64,000 nucleotides of DNA from Fictibacillus nanhaiensis (GTDB lineage Bacteria; Bacillota; Bacilli; Bacillales; Fictibacillaceae), in the NCBI RefSeq assembly GCF_023715445.1, contig NZ_JAMBOD010000005.1:124001-188000 (forward strand). Reading direction: 5' to 3'. A program made the position numbers and the translations under genes. The notes beneath the pieces were generated by a model. It had not been told where the DNA came from. It ran no database searches and worked only from the letters and a program-made list of their open reading frames with translations. How positions within the stretch are numbered: position 1 is the stretch's first letter; every line of letters begins with the position of its first letter. Of the stretch, positions 1 to 8,435 are shown piece after piece.

Positions 1-124
1 AAAGTTTGTGACTATAGATCATGGCTTCTTGAAAACTATATAATTGATCTTTGTTCATTTTTAAAATGCCCCTCCATCTTATAAAACACATCCTATTCCT
101 CATTATGCCAGTATTTCCTATAAT

Positions 125-160
125 AAGAAAGTAAAATTTTTCAATTTTTACTTTCTTTTT
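125..160 (+). terminator. Rho-independent terminator of a gene left of the window
   Basis: A perfect 12-bp stem (125-136 with 146-157, AAGAAAGTAAAA against its complement) has a 9-nt loop and runs into a T tract. No gene lies before it in the window, so it probably ends a rightward gene outside the left edge. The rest of 1-267 shows nothing else I can name. Confidence 0.6.
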
Positions 161-221
161 AGTAAAATAGAATGATAACTTTTAGCAGATATAGTGACAA
201 AGTAAGAATATACATATGTTT

Positions 222-260
222 ATAAAAAAAGAAAAAAATTCTCCTCTAATGGAGAATTTT
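222..260 (-). terminator. Terminator of the YtxH gene
   Basis: Inverted repeat AAAATTCTCC / GGAGAATTTT (235-244 and 251-260). Read leftward it is followed by a run of T, just after the stop codon of the YtxH-type gene. Confidence 0.8.
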
Positions 261-267
261 CTTCATG

Positions 268-549
268 TTATTTAATTTCTTGCTCCATTTCTTCTTCTGT
301 ATTTTCAATGATCGAAGCAGCAGTTTCTTGCAGTGCCTCTTCCTTTTCTTTATTGGCAAATTTGATTTTTGCTCTTAGCTGAATGCCGTCACGCTTAATG
401 CTGGAGAACGTAGATTTCATTTTTCCCATATTTTCTTTTAGGTCTTTCCTTACCTCTTTACCTGCTTTAGGAGTAGAAAGTAATGTAGCAGCTGCTGTTA
501 CAACCGTTCCCAATGCAAAACCTACTACCATGGATTTTGATTTTGACAT
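268..549 (-). CDS. yhaH: YtxH domain protein (YhaH-like)
   Basis: Small protein of 93 residues with one hydrophobic segment near the N-terminus (VVGFALGTVVTAAATLL) followed by the typical YtxH stretch STPKAGKEVRKDLKE and a charged, Glu-rich helical tail. It is probably a membrane-anchored stress-associated protein, but its molecular role is unknown. The start is the ATG at 549: an upstream in-frame ATG overlaps the Shine-Dalgarno GAGGAGGA and would lack its own. Its place next to trpP, serC and hit matches yhaH of B. subtilis, which supports the symbol by synteny. Confidence 0.8.
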   Translation of the reverse strand: MSKSKSMVVGFALGTVVTAAATLLSTPKAGKEVRKDLKENMGKMKSTFSSIKRDGIQLRAKIKFANKEKEEALQETAASIIENTEEEMEQEIK

Positions 550-854
550 CTGAAAATTCCTCCTCATTCTTTTATTATCTAATAAATTCGTGAAAATCCC
601 TTATAATCCTATGAAAAATAATGACGAATATAAAAATATTTCCCGATAGATTTCGTCATGTTTGGACAAGATACACATTGTGGAAAATAACCGTACGAAG
701 GATTTAGAACCTTGCTGTGACAGTGACGAAGGTAAACTTGTTCAAAGATCGAGCTTTTAAAAACAAACACTATGTTTGTCTGATTCAGTAGATTTTTAGC
801 GTTGTTTGGCGATTCATTTAATCGAATACGAAAAAGAGAAATTAATGATAATGA

Positions 855-884
855 TTGACGAAGGATATAAAAAGAGGGTATACA
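855..884 (+). promoter_or_regulatory. SigA promoter of the DUF1232 gene
   Basis: TTGACG (855-860), 18-bp spacer, TATACA (879-884). It lies inside the 5' extension of the open frame beginning at 806, so translation must start downstream of about 891. The rest of 568-854 shows no gene. Confidence 0.6.
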
Positions 885-913
885 TAATAAAAAAAGGCAG
901 GAGGGAAATGAGC

Positions 914-1333
914 ATGAAGCAAAATACGATCGGCAATTATTTTAATAAGATGAAAGAAAAAGCAAATGCCGTATTAGAAAGTCCTACGCAAACGGGTGAG
1001 CTTGTTACAAAGGCTGAAGACAAAACGACTCAAACCGATAAACAGGGTTTGCGAGATTTGGGTGCTCAAGTTAAAGCCCTTGTTCGCTTAGTAAGGTCAT
1101 ATAAAAAGGGAGATTATCGAAACGTCTCCAAAAAATCGATGCTTCTTATTGTAGCGGGCCTTTTATATTTTGTAAGTCCGATTGATGCGGTTCCTGATTT
1201 TCTGATTGGTGCAGGATTATTGGATGATGCTACGGTACTTGCATTCTTATTTAAAACATTATCCGGTGAGATCACGGCATTTCAAGAGTGGGAAGAAACA
1301 GAGGAAGACACATACATAAAGCCAGCTCCTTAA
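914..1333 (+). CDS. DUF1232 (YkvA-type) membrane protein
   Basis: A 139-residue protein with the DUF1232 signature near its C-terminal half: a hydrophobic segment then YFVSPIDAVPDFLIGAGLLD (about residues 76-95). The N-terminal part is polar and Lys-rich. Function is not established for the family. The start is the ATG at 914, 8 nt after AGGAGGG; the ATG at 908 is too close to that site, and the open frame upstream to 806 contains the promoter. It sits convergent to trpP with a shared intergenic hairpin. Confidence 0.75.
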   Translation: MKQNTIGNYFNKMKEKANAVLESPTQTGELVTKAEDKTTQTDKQGLRDLGAQVKALVRLVRSYKKGDYRNVSKKSMLLIVAGLLYFVSPIDAVPDFLIGAGLLDDATVLAFLFKTLSGEITAFQEWEETEEDTYIKPAP

Positions 1334-1350
1334 GGAACTGGCTTTTTATT
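1320..1350 (+). terminator. Terminator after the DUF1232 gene
   Basis: AGCCAG ... CTGGCT stem (1320-1325 / 1338-1343) enclosing CCTTAAGG, followed by TTTTATT. The stop codon of the DUF1232 gene lies within the hairpin. Confidence 0.7.
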
Positions 1351-1357
1351 ATAAATT

Positions 1358-1870
1358 TTATGCAGTTAAGTTTGAGCGTTTTGAGAATCGGTTGGCAACT
1401 GGATAAATGAAGAACATGATTAATCCGCTTATCGCGCTTGTTGGTAGAACAATCATTCCAATAAAGCTGAACAATGAGCCAGGCAGACCGGCTACAACCA
1501 TTGCAACAAGCAAGAATAGTGTTCCGCTGACAATCGTTCCAATAACGGTTAACAGAACGGCACTAATTGTATTAACTTTTACTTTTTGTGCTAAGACAAA
1601 CAGGCCTAAAAAGATAAAAGCTGTAATCGGTTTTTCCACGATGTTTGCGATCTGTCCTCCAGCCATACCTGTTGTTAATGCAGAAATGACACCAGCTGCC
1701 ATACTTGCAATTAATACATTTTGCTTCGTTGGTGCAAGCATGATAGCTAAAAACATCATAACCAGAAGCAAATCAGGTTTCATTCCGAAAAATAATGGCG
1801 GTACAACCGTGTGAAAGACATACCCCAGTGCAATAAGTACAGAAGTTAAAGCTAATGATTTTGTTTTCAT
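1358..1870 (-). CDS. trpP: Tryptophan transporter TrpP
   Basis: A 170-residue integral membrane protein with five or so hydrophobic helices, matching TrpP (formerly YhaG) of B. subtilis in length and in neighbourhood (downstream of serC). The N-terminus MKTKSLALTSVLIALGYVFH and the GMKPDLLLVMMFLAI segment are characteristic. TrpP imports tryptophan. It is 117 bp downstream of serC on the same strand. The leader carries a clear row of UAG/GAG triplets overlapping the Shine-Dalgarno, which in B. subtilis is the site where tryptophan-bound TRAP blocks translation. Confidence 0.92.
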   Translation of the reverse strand: MKTKSLALTSVLIALGYVFHTVVPPLFFGMKPDLLLVMMFLAIMLAPTKQNVLIASMAAGVISALTTGMAGGQIANIVEKPITAFIFLGLFVLAQKVKVNTISAVLLTVIGTIVSGTLFLLVAMVVAGLPGSLFSFIGMIVLPTSAISGLIMFFIYPVANRFSKRSNLTA

Positions 1871-1872
1871 TT

Positions 1873-1949
1873 CTAATCTCTCCTCAGCTAATCTAAGCCT
1901 AAATTTCTTTCCAATAGTGCCCTCATGGCCTATTGCGAAAGTAACTCTA
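1873..1949 (-). promoter_or_regulatory. TRAP-binding triplet array in the trpP leader
   Basis: On the minus strand, six (U/G)AG triplets with 2-3 nt spacers lie directly before the trpP ATG: UAG, UAG, UAG, GAG, GAG, UAG at 1901-1899, 1895-1893, 1890-1888, 1885-1883, 1880-1878 and 1875-1873. The two GAGs form the Shine-Dalgarno. Looser UAG/GAG triplets continue at 1922-1924, 1930-1932 and 1945-1949. This is the known layout for TRAP (MtrB) translational repression of trpP. Confidence 0.85.
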
Positions 1950-1987
1950 ATGTACCAAAATTATTAAAATCTTTAAAGGTTTTAAAC

Positions 1988-3067
1988 TTAATTACCGTAT
2001 TTTTCCTGAAACTGTTGCATGAATTGTGCAAGTCTGTCACATGATTCCTGAGGAACAGCGTTATAGATAGATGCCCGGAAACCGCCAACTGAGCGATGTC
2101 CTTTTAAACCGAAAATACTGCTTTCTTCAGCTTCTTTAATAAATTGATTTTCTAATTCCTGATCACTTAAAGTGAAAGTTACATTCATGTGTGAACGGGA
2201 ATCAGGAGTCGCATACCCATTATAAAAACCGCCGCTGTTATCAATCGCGTGATAGATGGTTTGGGCTTTCTTTTCATTTCTTAATTGCATTTCTTTAACT
2301 CCGCCTTGTTCCTCAATCCACTGAAGAACAAGATTAAGAAGGTAAATCGAATAGACTGGGGGAGTATTGTAAAGAGAATTGTTCTTTGCATGAACCTGAT
2401 ACGACAAAATAGAAGGGAGATCTTCATTCTCTATTAATAAGTCTTTTCGGATGATTACAGCAGTAACGCCGGCTGGACCCAGGTTTTTTTGAGCTCCGGC
2501 ATAGATTAACGCATATTTGGAGACGTTAAAGGGCTTGCTCATAATATCACTGGACATGTCGGCAACTAGATTCGGGTGAGAAAATTCATTTAAGTCTGGC
2601 CATTGAGTGCCATAGATTGTGTTGTTAGAAGTGATATGCAGATAAGCGTCTTGATCGCTTGATTCATAATTCATTTTCGGAAGCGTCCGGTATTTTGTTT
2701 CTTTTCCTGAGATAACCGCTTCACTCGAACCGATTTTTGAGGCTTCTTTAAATGCTTTTTCTGACCAAGAACCGGTTAATACGTACTTAGCTGTTTTACC
2801 AGAGATGATTAAATTCATTGGCACCATAGCAAACTGCAGACTTGCTCCGCCTTGTAAAAATAAAACATCATGTGTTTCTGGGATGTTTAATAAATCCCGC
2901 ATCTTCTCCTTAGCTTGTTCATGAATATTTTCATACGTTTCCCCTCTATGGCTGTGTTCCATAATATTAAGACCAGTTCCTTGAAAATCTTCCCATTCTG
3001 ACTTAGCACGAATCATAACTTCTTTAGGCAGAGTAGTTGGTCCTGCCTGAAAATAAATTCGTTCCAT
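1988..3067 (-). CDS. serC: Phosphoserine aminotransferase
   Basis: A 359-residue PLP enzyme, the same length as B. subtilis SerC. It converts 3-phosphohydroxypyruvate and glutamate to phosphoserine and 2-oxoglutarate in serine synthesis (and acts in pyridoxal phosphate synthesis in some bacteria). The N-terminus FQAGPTTLPKEV and the PLP-lysine motif YAGAQKNLGPAG (about residues 189-200) are clear, as is the C-terminal GHRSVGGFRASIYN substrate-binding stretch. A strong GGAGGAGG site precedes the ATG. It lies just upstream of trpP. Confidence 0.95.
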   Translation of the reverse strand: MERIYFQAGPTTLPKEVMIRAKSEWEDFQGTGLNIMEHSHRGETYENIHEQAKEKMRDLLNIPETHDVLFLQGGASLQFAMVPMNLIISGKTAKYVLTGSWSEKAFKEASKIGSSEAVISGKETKYRTLPKMNYESSDQDAYLHITSNNTIYGTQWPDLNEFSHPNLVADMSSDIMSKPFNVSKYALIYAGAQKNLGPAGVTAVIIRKDLLIENEDLPSILSYQVHAKNNSLYNTPPVYSIYLLNLVLQWIEEQGGVKEMQLRNEKKAQTIYHAIDNSGGFYNGYATPDSRSHMNVTFTLSDQELENQFIKEAEESSIFGLKGHRSVGGFRASIYNAVPQESCDRLAQFMQQFQEKYGN

Positions 3068-3099
3068 CTCTTCTCCTCCTCCGATGATTTACTGCTTGG

Positions 3100-3138
3100 A
3101 ATATGAAAAAACTGCCTGGATTTAAGATAGGCAGTTTT
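3100..3138 (-). terminator. Terminator of hit
   Basis: AAAACTGCCT / AGGCAGTTTT (3108-3117 and 3129-3138), read leftward into TTTTTC. It separates hit from serC, so serC has its own promoter or depends on readthrough. Confidence 0.75.
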
Positions 3139-3150
3139 ACTATGTAAGTG

Positions 3151-3579
3151 TCAGTTCTTAACGTTTTCTTTAATGTTTTGAGCGATTTCAGCCATTTCGT
3201 TTGCAGGAAGCTCCTGTGTTTTCCAGACTGCACCAAAACCATCGCCAGAACCATAACGCGGTATGAAATGCATGTGGTAATGGAAGACAGATTGACCAGC
3301 TGCTTCGCCATTGTTGTTTAAAAGGTTCAATCCAATCGGGTTATATGTTTGTTTAATGCTTTTGGCTATTTTCGGCACGGCAGAAAACAGCTTAGCTGCT
3401 GTTTCTTCAGTCAGCTCGAAAATATCTTTTGCATGCTCTTTCGGGATAATCAGCGTATGTCCTTTTGTAACCTGACTGATATCCAGGAAGGCAAGGACGT
3501 TTTCATCTTCATACACTTTGTAGGATGGGATTTCACCCTCAACAATTTTACAAAAAATGCAGTTTGAATCGTGTGACAA
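3151..3579 (-). CDS. hit: HIT family protein Hit
   Basis: A 142-residue histidine-triad nucleotide hydrolase-like protein with CIFCKI near the N-terminus and the triad HYHMHFIP (about residues 96-103). Family members hydrolyse adenosine phosphoramidates and related dinucleotides. The TTG at 3579 is chosen because GAGGTGAG lies 4-5 nt before it and it aligns with B. subtilis Hit; the open frame extends 13 codons further without a usable site. It is encoded next to serC and divergent from ecsA, as in B. subtilis. Confidence 0.9.
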   Translation of the reverse strand: MSHDSNCIFCKIVEGEIPSYKVYEDENVLAFLDISQVTKGHTLIIPKEHAKDIFELTEETAAKLFSAVPKIAKSIKQTYNPIGLNLLNNNGEAAGQSVFHYHMHFIPRYGSGDGFGAVWKTQELPANEMAEIAQNIKENVKN

Positions 3580-3725
3580 GCGGCTCACCTCATTTTTTTT
3601 ACCTATCATAACACACATTAACGACGAGAAAAATAAGGTTGTTTTCTAAATGATTTGTGTTTTTGGATTGAATAGCAGAAGCGTCCTTTTAGCCCGTATC
3701 AAATGTCCTTTGTTAATCCAGTTTA

Positions 3726-3762
3726 ACGGTACGTGTTCTTATTTTTATTACACGTTCGCTCA
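3726..3762 (-). repeat. Array-end hairpin module (copy 1)
   Basis: Reverse-complement copy of a ~37-bp module that begins GCGAACGTGT and ends ACACGTACCGTAAA, with ACGTGT and ACACGT able to pair over an AT-rich loop. This copy differs in the loop. Other copies lie at 9411-9447 and 55346-55383, each abutting a 20-21 bp periodic array. Confidence 0.8.
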
Positions 3763-3865
3763 GATTTATTGAGTACCGCTCAAAAACGCCGAGTTACGCT
3801 CAAGATTCTCTCGCTGCGCTCAAACTGACTATAGTTTCGCTCAAAATCTTCATTCTTCGCTCAAA
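3757..3865. repeat. Periodic array A, core CGCTCAA
   Basis: Six copies of CGCTCA start at 3757, 3777, 3797, 3817, 3838 and 3858, giving spacings of 20, 20, 20, 21 and 20 bp with unrelated sequence between. The core is the reverse complement of that in the array at 55222-55350. It lies in a 760-bp gap between hit and the PCYCGC gene. No protein or RNA gene explains it. Confidence 0.85.
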
Positions 3866-3995
3866 GTACCTCTTCTTACATAAAAACGGGGACAATCTCC
3901 AGTGGCTCACTGCACATTCAGCGGAAAACGAGCCCGTTTAAGCAATAAGCGCTAATCAACCACTCCATCCAGCAACAGAGTATTACGAAAACAGC

Positions 3996-4043
3996 CAAAA
4001 ATAAAGAAGAAGAGTCCTATGTAATAATAGAACTCTCCTTCTT
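3996..4043 (-). terminator. Leftward terminator-like hairpin
   Basis: A 17-bp stem with two mismatches or wobbles (4004-4020 / 4027-4043) has a 6-nt loop. On the minus strand it is followed by TTATTTTT, so it could end a leftward transcript from 4044-4340, where only the tiny frame at 4094-4150 is seen. Confidence 0.5.
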
Positions 4044-4093
4044 ATAGAGGTTAGAGAAGAAAGGAGAACATGAAAACAAAACAATAAGATTTT

Positions 4094-4150
4094 TTAGCCA
4101 TGCACCTCTAGTTTAAGAATTTGAAATTGCTCGAGCACTGAATAGTCCAA
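4094..4150 (-). CDS. Possible 18-residue small protein
   Basis: A TTG start at 4150 lies 7 nt after AAGGAGATGG and opens a frame MDYSVLEQFQILKLEVHG, then stop. A leftward terminator follows at 4043-3996, so a small independent transcription unit is possible. I recognise no family, and the frame is short enough to be chance. No clear SigA promoter was seen. Confidence 0.25.
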   Translation of the reverse strand: MDYSVLEQFQILKLEVHG

Positions 4151-4213
4151 GAGAACCATCTCCTTAAATGAAAGCATTTAATAAAAAATCTAAAACCTTG
4201 TATCTATCTCCCT

Positions 4214-4236
4214 GAAGAAGGGGGGATACCTTCTTC
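4214..4236. repeat. Inverted repeat upstream of the PCYCGC gene
   Basis: GAAGAAGG (4214-4221) and CCTTCTTC (4229-4236) form a perfect 8-bp stem with a 7-nt loop about 105 bp before the gene at 4343. No T tract follows, so it may be an operator or leader hairpin rather than a terminator. Confidence 0.4.
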
Positions 4237-4342
4237 ACCTATATTTTGTCCATACGATCTCCCATGTTATACATATAAAATTGGAAAAACTACTGTGAAT
4301 TGAGCTATTATTAGGAAAGAATGAACAATAGGAGGGACCTCT

Positions 4343-4885
4343 TTGCAAAGAAGACATCTAGTTATGACGATGACTCTTGCTGCTGGTTTTCTTATCTCAG
4401 GCTGCGGGAATGGGAATGAGAAAGAAGAGCATAAGAATCATCAAGAGCAATCACAGGGAACGAATAATGAAACATCACATAATGAGCATGAGAATCATCT
4501 TCCGAACGGTGATATACAAGAATTGACGGCATCGATCGATGTATTGCCTAAATTCTTAGATAAACAGCCTGAAGAAATTGCTGCTATTTATGCAGAAACA
4601 CCAAAATATAAAAAATTGCTTGAATCTATGCCTTGCTATTGCGGGTGCGGTGATTCTGCCGGGCATAAAAATAATTATGATTGTTTTGTAGCAGATAATA
4701 AGGAAGATGGAAAAATAGTGTGGGACGACCATGGCACAAAATGCGGTACTTGCCTTGAAATTGCTGCAATCAGCATGAGTCAGGCTGCAGAAGGCAAAAG
4801 TGCGCTGGATATTCGAAAAATGATTGATGAGAAGTATAAAGAAGGTTATGCAAAACCTACACCAACTCCAATGCCGGCTTCTTAA
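4343..4885 (+). CDS. PCYCGC-motif lipoprotein
   Basis: A 180-residue secreted lipoprotein. The signal peptide ends in the lipobox LISGC (Cys about residue 21), followed by a polar His/Glu/Asn-rich linker, then the family motif MPCYCGCGDSAGHKNNYDCF and a further KCGTCLE cysteine pair. The conserved Cys and His suggest metal or redox chemistry at the outer membrane face, but no function is established. The start is the TTG at 4343, 6 nt after GGAGGG. It stands alone, 68 bp before ecsA. Confidence 0.85.
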   Translation: MQRRHLVMTMTLAAGFLISGCGNGNEKEEHKNHQEQSQGTNNETSHNEHENHLPNGDIQELTASIDVLPKFLDKQPEEIAAIYAETPKYKKLLESMPCYCGCGDSAGHKNNYDCFVADNKEDGKIVWDDHGTKCGTCLEIAAISMSQAAEGKSALDIRKMIDEKYKEGYAKPTPTPMPAS

Positions 4886-4953
4886 AGGCTAAAACTAATA
4901 TTATGGTAAATAATAGTAAACAAGATTAAAAAAAAGAAAAGGGAGGGGATCAA

Positions 4954-5697
4954 ATGAGGCCTATCCTCGAAGTCAAGGATTTAACGGGCGGCTATATGCC
5001 AAACCAGCCTGTCATTCATAACTTGAATTTTTCAGTAAAAGAAAGTGAAATTGTCGGGCTGATCGGATTAAACGGAGCTGGGAAAAGTACGACGATTAAA
5101 CATGTTCTTGGACTGATGGAGCCGATGTCCGGGAATTCCAAAATTATGGGACAAACCTTCAGAGATGAACCTGAAATTTATCGCAGCCAGTTTACTTATA
5201 TTCCGGAGATGCCCGTTCTTTATGATGAACTTACATTGTGGGAACATCTCGAGTTAACAGCAATGGCTTATGGACTCGAAGAACAGACTTTTCTGACGAG
5301 AGTCCGGCCGCTGCTAGAAGAATTTCGTATGGATAATAAGATTAAGTGGTTCCCCAACCAATTCTCTAAAGGAATGAAACAAAAGGTTATGATTCTTTGT
5401 GCCCTTCTAGTTGAGCCAAGGCTGTATATCGTCGACGAGCCATTCGTTGGTCTGGATCCTCTTGGCATTCAGTCTTTCCTAGAATATATGGTTGCCTTTA
5501 AAAATAGCGGTGCGGGCGTTTTAATGTCTACGCATATTTTATCAACAGCTGAAAAGTACTGTGACCGCTTTTTAATCATGCATGAAGGAAGACTAATATT
5601 GAGCGGAACATTAGGAGAACTGAGAGAAAGAAGCGGTTTAAAGGATGCTACCCTTGATGAGATCTATCTTTATGTTGCAAGAGGAAAAGTATCATGA
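4954..5697 (+). CDS. ecsA: ABC transporter ATP-binding protein EcsA
   Basis: A 247-residue ATPase, the same length as B. subtilis EcsA. It shows Walker A GLNGAGKSTT (about 43-52), signature FSKGMKQK and Walker B LYIVDEPFVGLD. With EcsB it forms an ABC system that in B. subtilis affects secretion, competence and intramembrane proteolysis (RasP activity). The stop codon overlaps the ecsB start (ATGA), indicating translational coupling. Confidence 0.93.
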   Translation: MRPILEVKDLTGGYMPNQPVIHNLNFSVKESEIVGLIGLNGAGKSTTIKHVLGLMEPMSGNSKIMGQTFRDEPEIYRSQFTYIPEMPVLYDELTLWEHLELTAMAYGLEEQTFLTRVRPLLEEFRMDNKIKWFPNQFSKGMKQKVMILCALLVEPRLYIVDEPFVGLDPLGIQSFLEYMVAFKNSGAGVLMSTHILSTAEKYCDRFLIMHEGRLILSGTLGELRERSGLKDATLDEIYLYVARGKVS

Positions 5698-6911
5698 TTG
5701 ATGTAAAAAAATTATGGCGCAAACGACGCAATGCTCATTTAACTCAAACATTAAAATACTTTAGTTTGATGGCAAACAGCGGACTTATTGTTTCATTAAT
5801 TTTACTCATCGTTGTGGGCAGCATCTATTATGCAAAACTTCTAAAGGCACTTCCGGAAAGCTTTCCTGCTGTGCTGATTTTAACACTGCTGTTTTCTTTC
5901 TGGCTGACAAAAAGCCCGATCAGGACTTTATTAAAAGAGGGAGACCTTGTTTTTTTACTTCCCGTTGAATCAGGTATGAAGCAATATTTTTCACAAAGTC
6001 TGTCTTCGGCCATCGCGAGCGGTTCATTCATGACACTCTTTTTATTTACCCTGACTTGGCCCATTGTACAGGTTTTCATAATTGACGGCTGGAAAATGTA
6101 TGTGGTATTTGCTTTCTTTTTAATCACCGCAAAAATATTTAATCTATATGTTTCTTGGGAAGAAAGAAGGCTTCCTTACAAAAGTCATCAATTGAACTAC
6201 CGTATCATGAGATTTATCGTGAATTTTGTTTATGTATACCTGCTTTTTAATGAAGCATATATCTTTTTAATCGCGATGTTTGCCATCATGTATGTATTGA
6301 AGAACTTTGTGTTTGGTGTATTTAGAAAGGTGCACGGCTATCAATGGGAGATGCTGTTAGCAGAAGAACAGAATCTTAAAATGAAGGGATACCGGCTTGT
6401 AAACTACTTTACAGATGTTCCTGCACTGAAACAAACGGTTCATAAGAGGCCATGGCTGAACAGTCTCGGTTCTTTCTCTTTTAAAAAAAAGAATGTGATG
6501 ACTGCGCTTTTTATGAAAACATTTATTCGTTCAGGGGATTATTTAGGTTTGTACATAAGACTGATTCTAATTGGTTTCCTTTTTCTTTATCTGATTCCTG
6601 CAGGCTGGTGGCAGATTGCCGTTGTAATATTATTCTTTCAGATGCTCACTTTGCAGCTGTTTACTCTCTATACCCAATACCGATGGAATGTAAGTTTTAT
6701 CATCTATCCAATCGAGTCTGATGGAAAGCAGGCTGCATTCGTTAAATGGCTGCGGGGTCTTTTGCTGCTGCAGGGGCTGCTATATGGAGTTTTTTACGGA
6801 CTCTTATCGGGTGACTGGGTGATTGCACTATTGATGCCGGTGGCGGCATTCGGGTACAGTCTGTTCCGCCTGCCATCCATGACAAAAAAACATATTACAC
6901 TATCTTCCTAG
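5694..6911 (+). CDS. ecsB: ABC transporter permease EcsB
   Basis: A 405-residue multi-pass membrane protein with about eight to ten hydrophobic helices, close to the length of B. subtilis EcsB (408). It is the membrane partner of EcsA and overlaps that gene by 4 bp. The region KSPIRTLLKEGDLVFLLPVE and the C-terminal SFIIYPIESDGKQ are in line with the family. A terminator follows at once, so ecsC, located 1.5 kb further on, is not in the same transcript. Confidence 0.92.
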   Translation: MIDVKKLWRKRRNAHLTQTLKYFSLMANSGLIVSLILLIVVGSIYYAKLLKALPESFPAVLILTLLFSFWLTKSPIRTLLKEGDLVFLLPVESGMKQYFSQSLSSAIASGSFMTLFLFTLTWPIVQVFIIDGWKMYVVFAFFLITAKIFNLYVSWEERRLPYKSHQLNYRIMRFIVNFVYVYLLFNEAYIFLIAMFAIMYVLKNFVFGVFRKVHGYQWEMLLAEEQNLKMKGYRLVNYFTDVPALKQTVHKRPWLNSLGSFSFKKKNVMTALFMKTFIRSGDYLGLYIRLILIGFLFLYLIPAGWWQIAVVILFFQMLTLQLFTLYTQYRWNVSFIIYPIESDGKQAAFVKWLRGLLLLQGLLYGVFYGLLSGDWVIALLMPVAAFGYSLFRLPSMTKKHITLSS

Positions 6912-6936
6912 CCTTATGGGTTAGGAAGATTTTTTG
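6903..6936 (+). terminator. Terminator of ecsAB
   Basis: Stem CTTCCTAgcC / GttTAGGAAG overlapping the ecsB stop codon, followed by ATTTTTTG. Confidence 0.8.
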
Positions 6937-6998
6937 TTTAACAATATGTGGGCTTCTTTCATATGTTACGTTAAGCAGTTTTTTGGAGGGAGCGCTAC

Positions 6999-8369
6999 GT
7001 GATGAAGAAATGCTGGCTGACTGGCAGAATTGTTATACCCGGTGATCCGGAATACGATCTTGCACGGGAAGAATTTAATACGCGTTATGATCTTTTTCCA
7101 AGCGTTATAAATTTTTGCACAACAGCAAAAGATGTATCCCATGCAATCTGCTGGGCTAAAGAGAGAAAGGTTAAGTTTAGGATTCGTACAGGCAGGCATA
7201 GCTATGAAGCTTATTCCTCTCTGGACGGGGGACTGGTTATTGATATTAGCGAGATGAATGAGATAAAAGTAAATCATCAGACAAAAACTGCAAAACTAGG
7301 AGCAGGGTCTCTTTTGTTTCCGCTTTATGAAAAGTTATTTGAAGAAGGGTATACAATTCCTGCGGGGACTTGTCCGTCTGTAGGTTTGTCAGGACTGACA
7401 CTTGGAGGTGGCTGGGGGATGCTAACCCGGCCATACGGAATGCTGATCGATCAATTAATCGAATTAGAGATGGTAGATTCCAAAGGGAATATTATTGTGG
7501 CAAACAGAGAGAAAAATGCTGATTTATTTTGGGCGTCACAAGGGGGTGGAGGAGGAAACTTTGGTGTCGTTACTTCCTTTTTGTTTCATGTGATTCAGGT
7601 AGACAGAGTAGCAACGTTAAATATCACTTGGGACTGGAAAGGATTTGAACCTGTTGTTATGGCCTGGCAGAATTGGGCACCATTTACGGACAAAAGACTG
7701 ACTGCAATTATTGATCTTTTAACGAAAGATAAGGGGGAGATCAGAGCTTTAGGGGAGTTTACAGGAACTGCTCTCGAGTTATGGCAATTTGTACAGCCAT
7801 TAATCGATGCCTATCCTCCGAAAAAAGTAGAAATCAAAAACGTTTCATATATGGATGCAGTTAAAATGTTCGGCGGGATGATGCCGGGGATGGAAGAATA
7901 TGCGGTTAACCATGGCGATCCGGATGCCCATCCTTTTAAAAATACAGGCGCTTTTGCAAACAAGCTGCTCCCGCCAAAAGGAATAAAGATATTAAAAGAT
8001 TTCTTAGCTAACTCTCCAAGCTCTGAAAATAAAGTGCAGCTCCAGGCATTATCCGGGAGGGCAGGTGAAGTTTGTCCGACACAGACAGCTTATGTTCATC
8101 GAAAAGCGCTTTTCAGTTTGTTGTATATTACGAAGTGGGAAAATGAGCAAGAAGCAAGAGTCAATACAAAGTGGGTAGAAAGATTAAGAAATACTCTATT
8201 GTCGTTTGCTGATGGTGCTTATGTAAACTTTCATGATAATTGCATTAAGGATTGGCTCGAACAATGCTATTTTGAAAATCTGCCTCGTCTGATTAAAGTG
8301 AAAACAAAATATGACCCTGAAAATCTTTTTAATTTTCCATTAGGCATTCCAACGAAAAGGGAACTGTAG
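6999..8369 (+). CDS. Berberine-bridge-type FAD-linked oxidase
   Basis: A 456-residue PCMH-type FAD oxidase with an N-terminal FAD domain, a substrate domain and a C-terminal BBE segment (YDPENLFNFPLGIP). RTGRHSYEAYS (His about residue 67) and GTCPSVGLSGLTLGGGWG (Cys about 125) are the two residues that bind FAD covalently in bicovalent members such as berberine bridge enzyme and glucooligosaccharide oxidase. The substrate is unknown; sugars or phenolic alcohols are usual. GTG at 6999 and ATG at 7002 are both possible starts after GGAGGG. It separates ecsB from ecsC, which are adjacent in B. subtilis. Confidence 0.85.
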   Translation: MMKKCWLTGRIVIPGDPEYDLAREEFNTRYDLFPSVINFCTTAKDVSHAICWAKERKVKFRIRTGRHSYEAYSSLDGGLVIDISEMNEIKVNHQTKTAKLGAGSLLFPLYEKLFEEGYTIPAGTCPSVGLSGLTLGGGWGMLTRPYGMLIDQLIELEMVDSKGNIIVANREKNADLFWASQGGGGGNFGVVTSFLFHVIQVDRVATLNITWDWKGFEPVVMAWQNWAPFTDKRLTAIIDLLTKDKGEIRALGEFTGTALELWQFVQPLIDAYPPKKVEIKNVSYMDAVKMFGGMMPGMEEYAVNHGDPDAHPFKNTGAFANKLLPPKGIKILKDFLANSPSSENKVQLQALSGRAGEVCPTQTAYVHRKALFSLLYITKWENEQEARVNTKWVERLRNTLLSFADGAYVNFHDNCIKDWLEQCYFENLPRLIKVKTKYDPENLFNFPLGIPTKREL

Positions 8370-8435
8370 GAAGTTTGCCATTCAATTGAAACCTGTAAGA
8401 AGGATTTTTCGTATGTTAAGGAGAGGAGGAGTAAG

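Noticed and set aside
806-913. Longer start for the DUF1232 protein
   Set aside because: This part contains a SigA promoter and the Shine-Dalgarno for the ATG at 914.
3757-3865. CRISPR array
   Set aside because: Repeats are only 7-12 bp, units are 20-21 bp long and degenerate, and no cas genes are present.
4060-4090. Leader peptide MKTKQ on the plus strand after AAAGGAG
   Set aside because: Only five codons, no associated attenuator and far from the next gene.
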